The translations under genes were made by a program, and so were the position numbers. DNA of 64,000 nucleotides from Trichinella spiralis (Eukaryota; Nematoda; Enoplea; Trichinellida; Trichinellidae): assembly GCA_000181795.3 (NCBI GenBank), contig CM012954.1, positions 3,745,129 to 3,809,128 on the forward strand, read 5' to 3'. Below, one piece after another: positions 1-15,893 of this stretch (positions are counted from its first letter, which is position 1; every line of letters starts with the position of its first letter). The notes below the pieces were generated by a model. It saw only the letters and a program-made list of their open reading frames with translations. It made no database searches and had not been told where the DNA came from.

Positions 1-141
1 CAAACCACGTATTGTAAAGCCGAGTTCTCGCAACCAACGCGTCCTCTTGTACAACTATAGTAACACTGACGCATACACACACAGACGTATCTCTTCTCTC
101 TCTCTCCGTATCAGTATATATCGGGCGCGGCGCGCTTTCTA

Positions 142-157
142 GCCCTATATATAGGGC
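142..157. promoter_or_regulatory. Perfect 16-bp palindrome with TATA core
   Basis: Seen: GCCCTATATATAGGGC equals its own reverse complement and carries a CTATATATAG core. It is flanked by GC-rich sequence (GGGCGCGGCGCGC at about 123-135 and a GGCGGCCCCGCC segment at about 165-176), unusual in this AT-rich window. Inference: a core promoter, possibly bidirectional. No transcript start can be assigned. Confidence 0.3.
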
Positions 158-177
158 CAGGGTCGGCGGCCCCGCCT

Positions 178-229
<52 letters not shown>
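178..229. repeat. (CA)n followed by (TA)n microsatellite
   Basis: About 25 bases of CA repeat run directly into about 26 bases of TA repeat. This is an ordinary compound dinucleotide microsatellite, probably length-variable. Confidence 0.9.
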
Positions 230-230
<1 letters not shown>

Positions 231-1509
231 GAAGTGATGCGTTACGTCATCACAGTAGCCAACAATAAATAAAAGTAACAAGAAGTAAAACGCGTTTCTG
301 CTATATAATCTAGAGGCAAAAGCTTGCTTTTGAGAATATTTTTCTCAAAACATAATAGACATGACAATAAACATCACCCATCCCCGTTGTCTTCTATTCA
401 GCAGAAGTAGTAGTAGTAATAGTAATGTGGAAGAGGAAAATTGATTCAAAATAGCTTGTAATAAATAAAATGTGCTTGAAGCCAAGCTGCAAGCTTTTTC
501 TTCGCCACCACTTGTGAAGAGCAGCAAGTCGCCTTGGCCAGAGCTACCAAGCACCAGCACAGATGCGCGCAAACGCAAGCATGGCCGATAATAGTTGGTT
601 GAATCACTGCAGACAACAACGTCAATGCAAATCACACCGACACGCACACACACACATACATACAAACAGTAGTTGTAAACAAACATCTCTGAACAACAAC
701 ACAATCTCGATCATACAAAAAGCAGATGTAATCTGCATGTGAATGCAAACTTGAACTTGCTGTTGTAATGTTTATTCAATCAAGAGAACATGATAAGAAT
801 AATGACACATCACAAAAGACGGTAAAGTTGAAAAAGAAAAAGAAAAGGATACATCATATGCATCCTTATCACGTACATATTGTTATATATAGTTATATAT
901 ATAACATTCAGCGTTGCATATTATACTGAGAAATCAAATTTAGACCAACTTATCGATGAGACCATAAAAAAAGTAATAGCAAGCGAAAAAGCACGTTCCG
1001 TCGAAAGAAAAAGAAGAAACCAAATGCGCTGAAGATGATGTTATTAGCATATTATGCATTGAAAAAGATATTCGAATTTAGAATTAAAAAAGCGAAAAAA
1101 TGAAATAAGTAAGCCACAAAACGATGCAATAGACAACGGAAATTTGTTAGAAAATATTGGGCGTTTTGTTTTCACTTGTTTATTTCGTTAACAACAAACC
1201 AGCTGTGAAACGTTGGACGACAAAACGCTACACACATCGCAAGTATCACCTCAGTGTGATTTGTCGGAATAAAATTTTAAAAGAAAAGAATAAATGACAG
1301 AATTCCAATAAAATACAAATCAGCGCTTCTGTTAACACGGAACATGCAAATTCAACAGCAAAACCAGGCATATATATATATATATAACTTACAGTGAAAT
1401 GAGAAAGAAACCAAGAAAGAAAGAAAGAAAGAAAGAAAGAAAATAAATAAATAAACACCCAATGGAAAAGCCATCGGTAAAACTGTGAACAATGCTGGTG
1501 AAATACAGT

Positions 1510-2480
<971 letters not shown>

Positions 2481-3960
2481 GTTTCCTTTTCTTTTTAATA
2501 TTGCCGATTTTAAGGCTATATGTCAACTGGAGCAGCAGTCGTGTGGGACTGATTGAGATGGACAAAAGCAATGTGAATGAACGCTAAAGTTAAAATTCAG
2601 TTTGTTAAAGATGTTGAAGAAAAAAGGAAAAGATGATAAAATGAAAAATAACGCGACAATTTTCGCTTCCAATTCATAATTGGACAATAGTAAAAAAATA
2701 TTTTTTAAAAATGCATGGGAAAAAATATAAAGATCGAAACGCGGACGCTGCAAAAAACATAAGTTGTTTTTCAATGAGTACATGCAACGCGAATAATTAG
2801 AAGAAAATGTCCACAATGCAAAGTTGAACACACAGCACATTACACAGACAGATACGCGTATATGGAAAATGTATACTACACACACACACACACACGGGTG
2901 TCATGGGAAAAAATCGACTGTTACATATATACATATACATGTATATTGAACAATCGCGTGTCAACGCATTCAAGCGAGCAGCAGTGTAAGTCGAGTCGAG
3001 TCGAGTCGAAAATCGTCGAATACGAAATACTAATTATTGAACAATTGATGACAAAGAAAAGTTAAAACAAACAAAAGTATGAAAATGAATATAGAAATAG
3101 TGGAAAAAGTAATGTATTTCACTGTAATAATGAAAATCGTTGCCAAACATCAACGTCAACAAGGCGCGAAGCGAACGAGTAGGGGAAAAGTAATAATAAA
3201 TAGGCAACGCTGGCAAAGAAGATGGCGAAACACGGTGGCACGAAGTGCCTGGCTGCCTGCCTGCCATGTCTGCCATTGAAAGCCGACGACGATCAATAAC
3301 CCATGCGAAAGCGGAGACGCAAACGATGCAATAGCGGTAGAGAAGAAGAATGGAGACGTCGAACGCGCACAACTTGCTGCTATACACTACACTACACTAC
3401 ACTACACACTGCTCTATCTTTCTCTTTCTCTCTCTAGCCGCCAACCAACAGATATAAACATACACACACGCCGCGTACATTCACAACATATACATCATTT
3501 TATGCGTACAAACAAACGTACAAGATCAATCCAACAGATCAAAGTGGAATGAGAACATTTTGAACATGAAATAATTTTTCAATAAAAAACAAAAAGAAAA
3601 ATCTATCATAAACCAATCACAAAAATAAATAAAACCACAAACAAACAAACATTAATCAAATACAAATGAAAACAGATACAACAAATGTGTACGGGGGTGG
3701 CAAACGTGAACATGCATCAGTTGGAAGAGTTCAACTGAACCGTGCGTGTTTTATCGTCATTGTTGTTCTTATTATTAATTATTATTAATATTGTCGTTCC
3801 AACAAAACAACAACAACAGTTGAATGTACAATGTCAAAATTCACCACGAAAGCCTGAACGTCAAATTTCAACGACCAAACGTAAAACTGACACGCACAAC
3901 TGATCACTTACTAACGAACTGCTCGATCAAGTCCAACCGCACCGAACGCGCCACGCCGCC
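2481..3960 (-). promoter_or_regulatory. Calmodulin 5' leader, leader intron and promoter
   Basis: On the minus strand a GC-rich stretch (about 3912-3960) ends in a consensus donor GTAAGTGATC at 3911. A T/AT-rich acceptor (CATATAG) at 2516-2517 lies just before a 38-base segment that ends in the calmodulin ATG. I infer a non-coding first exon near 3912-3960 and a leader intron of about 1.4 kb. The intron contains short repeats: GTCGA pentamers at about 2992-3010, a CACACA run near 2879-2895 and a CTACA pentamer run at 3384-3408. The exact cap site cannot be seen. Confidence 0.45.
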
Positions 3961-6900
3961 AAAACAGAAAAATCCACTCTATTATTGACAGGTACAGTAT
4001 CAAAAAAATTCCTGAACATCATTAAATTTGAAATAATACTATATTAATTGTTTATCTTCAAATATCATTGAATTGTTTTGGAATAAATGTTGAAAACTTT
4101 TTAAATTTTTAAAAAATCCATTTGTACAAATTTTAAGTTTTCCACAAATTTACACACAACATCAACAGTCGTCATTTGAATGAATTGAAAGAAAAAAAAA
4201 TTGTTCAAAAGAATATATCTTTATGTGAAAAAATTTCAAAAAATTATTTTACAAACACTCATATTTTTCATATTTGGCAAGTTTTAAGGGAACAACAGTT
4301 TGAAACTGATTTTCTCAAATGTTGTCCATTATCAATCGCAAAAATGAAAATGTTCCCTTCGCGATCATTCGGTTCGTAAATTGATTATTCATTTTGAAAG
4401 TGAAATTCAAATTTCTTTTCAAATTACAAATGTAAACAATATTTTTTCAAATAATCTGGTAAAATGATTTTTCACTGACCAGTTCTTGTTGAATAGAAAG
4501 AGAAAGAGAAAGCAATTCTTTGATCAATGGACGACGACCTTTGCAAAATGTAGGCTAACAAAATTCACAGGCTAACCAGTTGAACACAATTTGAACAAGT
4601 AAACAATTTTCTGACTGTGAATAATTAATTGATTGTTCAATGTGATAATTTTCATAATCAAGTACATTGACGAACAAATCTGATAGAAAAGAAAAGAAAA
4701 AATTTTTCAGCATCAAATGATAATAAATTTAACTGATTAAATGAAAATTCATTCATTTTTGAGAAATTTAAAAAAAATAAAATGAAATTAGTGAATAAAT
4801 TAAGAAAAACAATTAATTACTTAAGCTCGGAGAAATTGCACGATCAATTAATTGATAACTATGAATTATTGAACGCGTAAAGAAAGATTAAATAAAATGA
4901 ATTTCCCTTTTTCACATATTTTGTAATTTCATCATTTACTGTAACTTGATGGATATTTTTGTATTTTCAAACAGAAGTCAATTTTCAAGTGAAACGTTCT
5001 ACATGTTACATTTGCAAGCCGTACAGTTGATAAATTTTCAAAGAATATTTCAAAATCAAGTATCAAATTAAATGAAATTTGAAAAGCTTTAAAATTATCA
5101 TCTACAAAAAATAGATTTTATTTTCCACCGCTCTGTTTCTCAATCTTTCCGTCGCTCTCGTCGACAGATGATTCACTTAAGCAATTATTTAACGAATGGA
5201 AACAGAATTTGATTCAATCAATTAAAACCAATCAAGCAAGAGCTGAAAATTCATTATCGAAGCGGCATAATTGTCATCATCATCGCAACCATCATCATTC
5301 ATCGCTTTCTGTTAAACAAATTTCAATTGATCCGTTCATTTTCATTCTAATTTGTTGTTAATTTTAAAAATTACTCATATAAAATGATGAAAAGAATACT
5401 TTTCTCAACATTTTACAATAAAAGAAAAATTTGCATACTTTTAACTTTCAAAATGGAAAAAAAATTGTAATGTCAGACAACAAAACGATCGACCTTATGC
5501 GACATTTTTTTTTCAAAAGAAAGCAACACTAATGTGATGCGTTTCAATGAAAATTATTTTATCATTCGTAGATGTGAAAATGGAAAAAATGGTTTGTCTT
5601 TCACGAATGGATTGTCAAAGTTGCAGCCCTTTTGTGAATGTAATTTTTCCACTTGGTTGCTTCGTTGTGTTTCAACAAGTGACAACAGCACAATTGATTC
5701 AAAAAGCATGCTAATTTGTCTTGCTTTCGAGACAACGAAATGAAAATACAAAAATAATTCACCATTACAACAACTATTCACTGCTAGGAAATTTAAATAA
5801 TTTTCATCGTATTTTCTAATTCATTGCGTTTGACTTGTTCAAATGATTTCATTTTTTTAAATTATAAAGCATTGAATAACGTCATGAAAACCACTCGTGT
5901 TCACTTGAAATAGAATAATAACAAAAGTCAGTATTAGTTGAAGCTATTTTCTGCTTGCTTCGAAGATTCCGTTCAATTGTCATGTCTGTTTGCTGTTCAT
6001 GCTGGATGAAGGAAGCAGCGGAAAAAGATTTGTTTTCAATCGTGGTATTCGGTTCAAAAAAAATAAAACATCATTAGCAGCAGCAGCAGCAGCAGCAGAA
6101 ACAATTTGATACTACGTTAGCAGTGTTGCCTTATAGCCTAGGCGAACTGAAAAACTGGTGGTCTGGTCACTATTTATCAATATTCCATTCGAAACTGATA
6201 AATTGAACGTGAAAAGTATCACTTGCCTATTAGGAGAAAAATTTCAATTCAACAAATAAACAAAACTACAAAACTAAAGATAATCAAGTATAATTAAAAA
6301 TGAGTGATAAACAATTTTGTATTATTCGATGACTTTTGCAATTTGAATTGAAAATTTTCAAATAATATTCATAAATTGTAAATTTTTTGAAACAAAAATG
6401 TCAACAGTTCAGTACAGTAATAAAATTTTGCATTTGATGATGATTGCTTGAAAAATTAATGAACGACGACTTCAGTTGATTAATTGCTCGTCGTAAAGAG
6501 TAACGGTGAGACGGTTCGCGAGCGTCGCATTTTACGTCAGAAAAAATCGAAACGTTGATTTTTGAAATGAAATTCTCATTTCAAAGTCTGCAAATTGACG
6601 AAAAGCTGTTAAACAGAAGCAACAGAAACCGGACAGTGACGAAATGGAAGCCTACATTGATTTGAAGTAGCGTAAACAGATGACGTAAAATTTCTGTTTG
6701 CAAATTTCACCAATGTTTGCGCTGTGAACCAGCAGGTTGTAGTTGAACCCCTGCTTATTCGAAATTTTCGAAACAGTATGTATCATTATCTCGTTCACAT
6801 CTTCTATTATTATTATTATTATTATATATAGCTAGCACATCGCATTTGAATAACCGAATGAAATATTTTAAAAATTTTCAATTAAAAAATACACTTCTGT

Positions 6901-8483
6901 ATTGTGCTGTGTTCAAGTTTAAATTTTGTTTCATTGTTGACATAAAAATTTAGAAGAAAGAAGCATGAAAAATTAAATACCATGAATGCGACAAAAATAA
7001 CCATTACAAAAATTAAAAGTATAATATGATAATTTTTAACAAATGGTAGAAAAGTGAATTCCAATTCACTATTCAACAATTTATTAAAACTTCATTCAAC
7101 TTTTCAAAATATGAATAATGAAGCTAATAAATAAATTGTTCACAGGTGAATGCCGAACAAGCCGTACGCGCTGCGTGCAATTAATGCACGTCAATTATGC
7201 GTGTAGATAATTTTCCATTTCAGAAATATTTCACTCAATCAATCAAATAAAATCAAACCATTCCCATTTACAATTTTGCATATGTTTTCTTTGCAAATGT
7301 TTACCAGATTTTTATTCTTATTTTTCCTTTACAAAAGATAACAAAGAAACAGGTTTATTATCGTGAAAGCTTACTGTAAAAGTGAAGTCGATTTTAAATG
7401 AATAATAAAAACTGAAATCTGAAAAAGCAAAATTCCATGCACATTGAAATTCTATTTCTAGCAATAGCATTGATTCTCTACCTGAAGACTATGTTTAATT
7501 ATGAAAAGAGCTTATCAATAATTATGCTATTAGTATTAGTAGTAGGTTATTTCTTGAATACAAATACAACAACAAAGATAATTTGCATTGAAATGAAACT
7601 GTTGAAAGAGAATTGGACAACAATGTCCAATGCACACAATAAATAAAAATTCACATTCAAAAATCAATTTCTGTGCTTGATAAAAAAGAAGCAGAAATGA
7701 CAACAATAAAAGATGCCTTTGTTCATGCATACAACAACTTTCAATTTTAATAAATGAATATTCTGACAATGTGCAACAAAGAAAAAAAACAAACTATTTC
7801 CCACACACTAATCCACTTAATAATAATAATAATAATAATAATAATGACAACAATACTTTGACTTAATTAGTTTTGTTGAAAATTTACTTCAATTCATTTA
7901 ACTGTAAATTAAATTTCTACTCACTGAATTTTTACGTACAAAGTGGCTGTTTATTGAGTGCAAAAGATACTTTCCATTATTGTTTTTTCTAAATTTAATT
8001 CATCAAAATAACTATACTGTAAGAACATGAATTGCATATCATGCATATATACATGTACAAGGCATACTTATAACTTAAAAGATAAATAATTTAAAATGAC
8101 AACCATCTCAGATGTAAACATTCGATTGTATGTTATTAATGTAAAATGAGAATACAAAGCAATTACATGTAGCAGCTATATACATAGTATATAATCAAAG
8201 TTAGCATTTTGTCCATTTACATGCAGCTCATTAAACTTCCGAATCAATTAATCATAATTCAGCGCTTAATTAACTTCATCATTGAAGCTTCTTTGTTTAA
8301 CAAACTATAATACACCTTGCTTTATGGTAATCATCAAAACAATTACGGCTATAATATTGAATTTCTTTAAATTTTATCTAAAATCAAATACTTTTCGTAT
8401 TATCAAATCAGAAATGGCAAATTTATTTCAGTACTAATCGGTTAAATAATAAAAATAAGCCGTTTTCTTACTTGTTCACTTGA
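3961..8483. other. Intergenic AT-rich region
   Basis: No conserved gene recognised. It lies upstream of minus-strand calmodulin and downstream of minus-strand egl-9, so it may carry calmodulin enhancers. Contents: a CAG trinucleotide run at 6077-6098, ATT repeats near 6805-6825, AAT repeats near 7818-7844, and a GC-richer island at about 5537-5781 with overlapping sense and antisense open frames (68 codons plus, about 75 codons minus) that match no family I know. The rest is A/T-rich sequence with scattered TTTCAAAT-like words. Confidence 0.6.
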
Positions 8484-8756
8484 TTTGAAATATTTGCATT
8501 GAATGAGCGAACAAATGAAGCAACTATGTGTGCATTGCCAACTGAGAATGAGGAAAATGAATTTTCGCTTGTCGATTTATCTAGCAAAGTCAGTTTTGAA
8601 GAAAATTTGCAAGCATTGCAAGCAAAGCGTGATCGTTGTCCCGGTAACATTGAAAGACATTTACAAATTTACTAGACAACTTGTCAACCATATTTTCCAA
8701 CAATTCTTGAAAAGCAACTGACCATTCCTTAAAACCAATTATTGGCAGCAGTTTAA
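8484..8756 (+). pseudogene. Possible decayed coding remnant, origin unknown
   Basis: A GC-richer island in AT-rich flanks. In the frame starting at 8484 it reads 63 codons with ordinary hydrophilic composition (segments NEENEFSLVDLSSKVSFEEN and QAKRDRCPGNIERHLQIY). After a TAG at 8673-8675 it continues protein-like (CQPYFPTILEKQLTIP), then meets TAA at 8730 and again near 8754. No splice sites explain the stops. Two other frames are also open: plus 8503-8721 with two C-x2-C pairs, and minus 8590-8787. GC-rich sequence depletes stops in all frames, so this may be non-coding. No family is recognised. Confidence 0.22.
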
Positions 8757-9565
8757 TTATTATGCTTCTTAGGAGCAACGATTTCATCACTTTTTCTTTT
8801 TAAATAAATTGTTATCAAATGTTTCCAAAAATTAACCAACTTATTGTATAACTTTTCAATCAAATTAATTTTCCATTTAAAAATGATTTTTTCATTTAAT
8901 AACACCTTCTACTACTACAAGCATTACTATACAGTAAGAAAAGATTATAAAGTGATCAATATCAGATATAGTAGAAGTGTATCATATTCTTCAAATTTCT
9001 ATCATATACAATAAGTATAAAGCATTTTGCTACAAACAATAACTATAAAGAATATTAGTTTAACTTAAAAAAATTTTTTTTCATCATTTTCCAAAAACTT
9101 TAATTAATAAAATAATTTTTTTCATATCCATTATATCTATGTGAACGATTTTTTAAATTACAAAACTGATAAAAAATAACCGACAGGCAGGATTTGTTTG
9201 ATCAATTATCAGATTACCTCAAATACATATTATTGAAAGACATTCATTAAAGCATTCTGAGCATTTTCATTTATAATAGCATTTACTGCATAGCTAATTA
9301 AAGGATGATCTGCATTCACTACCTGATATGATCTTTCTTATTATTTGTATCGTGATTCCATCCTGCTTTCTTCATCTTATTTTCACATTAAATTTATTAT
9401 TATAAATTTGATAAAATAAAAAAATTTTTTTCATAATTTTCAAAACAATAAATAAATAAATAAATAAATATGTATATACATACATACATACATACATACA
9501 TATAATAAATATTAAAAATTAAAACTAAGTTCTATAATATGAACAGCAACAACACAACAACAACC

Positions 9566-9606
<41 letters not shown>

Positions 9607-9808
9607 CGCATTCATATGCAAATGAATTATAAATAATAATAATTGTTATAAAATACAAATTTTCGAGCAATTCAATTCTCAGAAGAATAAATAAATAAAT
9701 AAAAATAATTTTGTAAAAGTTACTTTTAACATATTCCGCAGTTTGACCACATGCATAACATTAAGCATTGACTACATCTCGGACGTGAGGATATTAATCA
9801 CCATCAAA
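8757..9808. other. egl-9 3' flank, AT-rich with microsatellites
   Basis: Downstream of the egl-9 stop on the minus strand, so it contains that gene's 3' UTR. Apart from the repeat block at 9448-9606 I see only AT-rich sequence with no coding signal. Confidence 0.6.
9448..9606. repeat. Compound AATA / TACA / AAT microsatellite
   Basis: AATA repeats (about 9448-9470), TACA/TA repeats (about 9471-9502), a short unique spacer with CAA units, and an AAT trinucleotide run (about 9566-9606). Simple-sequence DNA next to the egl-9 3' end. Confidence 0.85.
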
Positions 9809-12230
<2,422 letters not shown>

Positions 12231-13661
12231 TAATAAATACAACAAATCCTAGCAGAAAAAATAAAAAATAAAACAATAATTTCAAATGTTATCAACATAT
12301 TTTTTGAAACCCTGCTACTCGAAGATTGTAAAAGAAAATTTTTTCAAATGAAACAAATCAACAACACTACTCGATCAAAGATTCACTGAAACAACACACA
12401 TATGCAAATTTTTTTACATCAAATACGAATAGCTCAACTTAAACACATCACTCCAATATATATACATATATATAAATATGCATATTTTTTTTACAAAAAT
12501 TCCAACTCAACAAATTCAAAGCATCGTGAAGCTTCAGTAGCGGGATTGAATAATAAATATTTCGCGAAAAAAGAAATAATCAGAAACACCGCAAAATGAA
12601 TTTGGCCTTTAAAAACCGGTTTTTGCAAAACTGAAGTTCACAATATTCAGGTCAAAAAGTCGTTTCGGCAGTCGTCAATGAACAATTTTTAAGAATCCTC
12701 ATAGAAATTTCAAAATGGTCGAAAGATAAAATAAAAAGCATATCATCTATCACCAGCGGATGTTCATTCAAATTATCTTTACTCATTCATTTGTTGTTGT
12801 TTTCGAACTTCCAAACATTCATTCAATTAATTTCAAAATGAAATCAAAATTACATCTTATTTTTCACTTAACAATTAACATACTGTAGAAGATGAAAAAA
12901 CTATCAACAAAGTTGAAAATTAATTCAATACACCCATATGAAGCAACAACAACAATAATAATAATAAATGACCAACTAAACAAAGTTAACACAAAGTTTT
13001 CCATCCCATTTTATCAACACTTCTCGGCATCACTTTATCAACCACATTTGGCTTCAACAATAAAAAAAATAACTTTTACATAAAACAACAAATTTAATAT
13101 TTTCATCATAAAAAATATTCATAAATTTCAAATTAAAAAAACAACAGAATTATATTTAAATTTTTGCCTACTTGAAATATTATTAAAATCATCTATAAAC
13201 AAAATTCTACTTACTGTATTTTTTAAAACATGGAACAAAATGATTACGCAACAATTTTAGCAAAAAAAATCAGAACGTTGCTTTTCATCACCGCATCGCA
13301 GGTCTTTAAATAGTATTACACTAATAAATAAATGTGTTCACATGCGCAGCACATGCAATTATGTCAAATTACATGAAATTACATTAATTTTCAATTATAA
13401 TCTTATTTCATAATTTAAACAAAAAACAAAAATAAATAAACACAAACAGACATCAAATTTAAACTTTTTTTGAACTTATGCAAAAAATTTAAGACCAATG
13501 AATATGGTTGATTATAATTCTTACAAACATGAATGGGAAAAAATAGACCATATATATTCTCTTTCGTGGATGTACCGTTCGTTCACCTTCTTATTCATAG
13601 CTGCACATGTTTAAAATATGATTCACTTCAAATTTCGTCTGCATGCATGGAATCTGTGAAA

Positions 13662-13698
13662 ACGTGTTTAATAGTGAATATTTATTTCCACAAACGTG
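13662..13698. promoter_or_regulatory. Two ACGTG (HIF response element core) motifs
   Basis: ACGTG at 13662-13666 and 13694-13698, 32 bases apart, about 1.4 kb upstream of the egl-9 start; a third lies near 14571. RCGTG is the known HIF binding core, and egl-9/EGLN genes are known HIF targets in worms and mammals. The link here is inference; five-base motifs also occur by chance. Confidence 0.3.
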
Positions 13699-15031
13699 AC
13701 AAAACAAATTTTATCAAGACAGCAGGTTGCACAGCTGTCATGTGAGAGAAGTGGTGCAACGATGCTCTCTCACTTTCTCTCTCTCTGATCACCAGAATCT
13801 TAATCAATTGTAAATGTACGTCACAGAGTCGCCATGAATTGAAGTGCAAATGATCATCACTGCACACCTTGCCCACAGCGACGATGATATAAATGCATTT
13901 TTTGAAGCACATTCAAAGGTAGAGTAAATCAAATTTTAATAATAAACAACATTGAATTAAAATTGAAAACACACTTAATGCATCAATTTTTAATGATTCA
14001 ATGCAAAACAAAAAGGAAAGAATATCATCGAAAACAACTACTTCAAATTAAAAAAATAAGTTAAACTCCATTTGTCATACTGTAAACTTTTTTTCTCTCA
14101 CACAACTTAATTCCCCTGCAAAAAATGTCAATGAAAAGAATGATAAAATATTTAATCTATTTCAGTGAAAAGCACAACATGTTTTTCATTAAATAGATGC
14201 AGCATTACGTACGTAAATTAAAAACAGAAAATAAATACACAAAATATAAATATTAAAAGCAGCTTAACCGGACTTCAGTTTTAAATAATTTTTAGTAGCA
14301 GTATAAAATTCAAAAGAAGAAGAAGAAGAAGAAGAAGAAGAAGAAGAAGAAAAAGAAAGATTCGTCTAAAGTTGATGTCAAACGTAAAAATGCTAAACTG
14401 AGCTTTTGTTTTTCCGTGACATATCACTAATAACAGTTTCGCCTTTTTCATGTACTAAATTATGAAACAAAGCTAACTAGAAAAATATGCCTATTTTATT
14501 TAATATAAACTACTTCCGTTTTATTTTCCAATACAAATGCCACTCTCTAATTACATTTCTCAATAATATACGTGTAAATTTCTGAACAAAAAAACATTAT
14601 CAGCGGAACTCAGAAGCAATTAAATGGAATCTCAGGTAGCAAAAAAGTCAACTTACAAATTGCAGAATAATCACTTTGAAGAAAGAGCAATTTCTGAAGG
14701 TAAAAAGAAAAACGTTTTTTGAATGTGTGTAGATGAAATTTCATTTATTCATAACAGAACCATTCGCCAAGTTATTTTCAATCCGTCTGACAGTTTAAAC
14801 AGCTAAAAATTCAACGTAAACATAAAATACTGTATTTTTTACAAAAATGCAGGGAAAAAGTAATAGAATGTTAAAAAACGCAATAACATCAAGCATTCAC
14901 ATAAATCTATCGTGAAGTAATTTGAAATATTAAAAAAGCAATGATAAGCTTCGTATCTTAAAAAAAGTTGATGGTTTTTAAGTAAAAAATCAAATTTTTA
15001 TTGCATTTTATCTCATCGGTGTTTCTTAAAT

Positions 15032-15039
15032 TGACGTCA
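15032..15039. promoter_or_regulatory. Perfect CRE palindrome TGACGTCA
   Basis: A full CREB/ATF consensus site about 855 bases upstream of the Gab/SOC-1 start codon. The sequence match is exact; occupancy is unknown. Confidence 0.35.
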
Positions 15040-15893
15040 GAACATCAACTTGCATCACAAAGCTTTTCGGAAAAAGCTGATCACATCTAAAATCATTATT
15101 ATCAGCCAAGTTATTATCATCTTCACTACTAGTTACAGAAAACTATCAATAATATTTTACGAAAAAAACTATATTTTAAGCTTTTCAAAAAAATATATAA
15201 ACTTGATATCATATTAGTTTTTGTTCTTTTAATTTAAAATTTTACATAAAAAATAACGCTCTATAAATAATTTATTAAAAATGGAATTGAACTTTCATTC
15301 TTGAATACTGTAGATAAATAAACAATTGACGTTATTACAATTTAAGCATTGTATTCAAAAAATCAACATTCAATTAATTAATTTTTTTATATCAAAAATT
15401 TCATTAACATTTTCGAATTTTGAAGCTGTCATTTTGCTACCGTACTTTTTTTACCTGCCATTTTTATACTGTCTTTCCGTTTTGCCTGTCGTTTCGATCG
15501 ACGGTGAGGTGATATGTTTAATTATTGTATTACCATTTTTCTAATGCACTGATTTGATAATCTAGTTTTGTGTGATTATCACGTTTTTACTGAAAATTTT
15601 TTCAGTTATAGAAATTTGTTTTACCCTCAATTTAATAGGTAATTTGTTTGTTCTGCTTGTTTTCAAAAAACAGGGATACTGTTGTTTGTTGTTTTGTAAT
15701 GTGTTTTTGTTAGTAAGAAATATTGTATATTAAAGTTTTTTGTTTAATTGAAATCGTATTATTGATTTTTTTTATCGAAAGAATTGCACTGTTAAATAGT
15801 TTTATAAAATTATATATTTATATGTAATTTGATTATTGTTAATTTGTTTTTTCCTATTTAAATAAAAACAAGCATGTTTTAATAGACGTGACT

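Larger units (their letters stand above)
1..1509. other. Left edge and 3' flank of calmodulin
   Basis: No gene is established here. Bases 1-230 hold a GC-rich patch with a TATA-like palindrome followed by CA and TA repeats, which looks like a promoter. From about 600 to 1509 lies the probable 3' UTR and downstream flank of the minus-strand calmodulin gene. Minus-strand AATAAA signals (TTTATT on the plus strand) occur at 1179-1184 and 771-776, and I cannot tell which is used. GAAA and AAAT tetranucleotide runs occupy about 1411-1456. A plus-strand frame at 482-591 could be a terminal exon of a gene cut off at the left (see findings). Confidence 0.5.
12249..15893. other. Divergent intergenic region between egl-9 and the Gab/SOC-1 gene
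   Basis: This shared upstream region lies between minus-strand egl-9 and the plus-strand adaptor gene, so it should hold both promoters. Visible items are an AAG trinucleotide run at 14314-14351, a CT/GA-rich tract near 13761-13789, paired ACGTG motifs and a perfect CRE (listed separately), and AT-rich sequence elsewhere. A 32-codon ATG frame at 14624-14722 ends over a GTAAAAAG donor-like site but is too short to claim. Confidence 0.6.

Noticed and set aside
345-704. 119-codon minus-strand frame at the left edge
   Set aside because: Low complexity (Leu runs from TAG repeats, Val-Cys runs from CA repeats), no family match and no ATG-linked coding signature.
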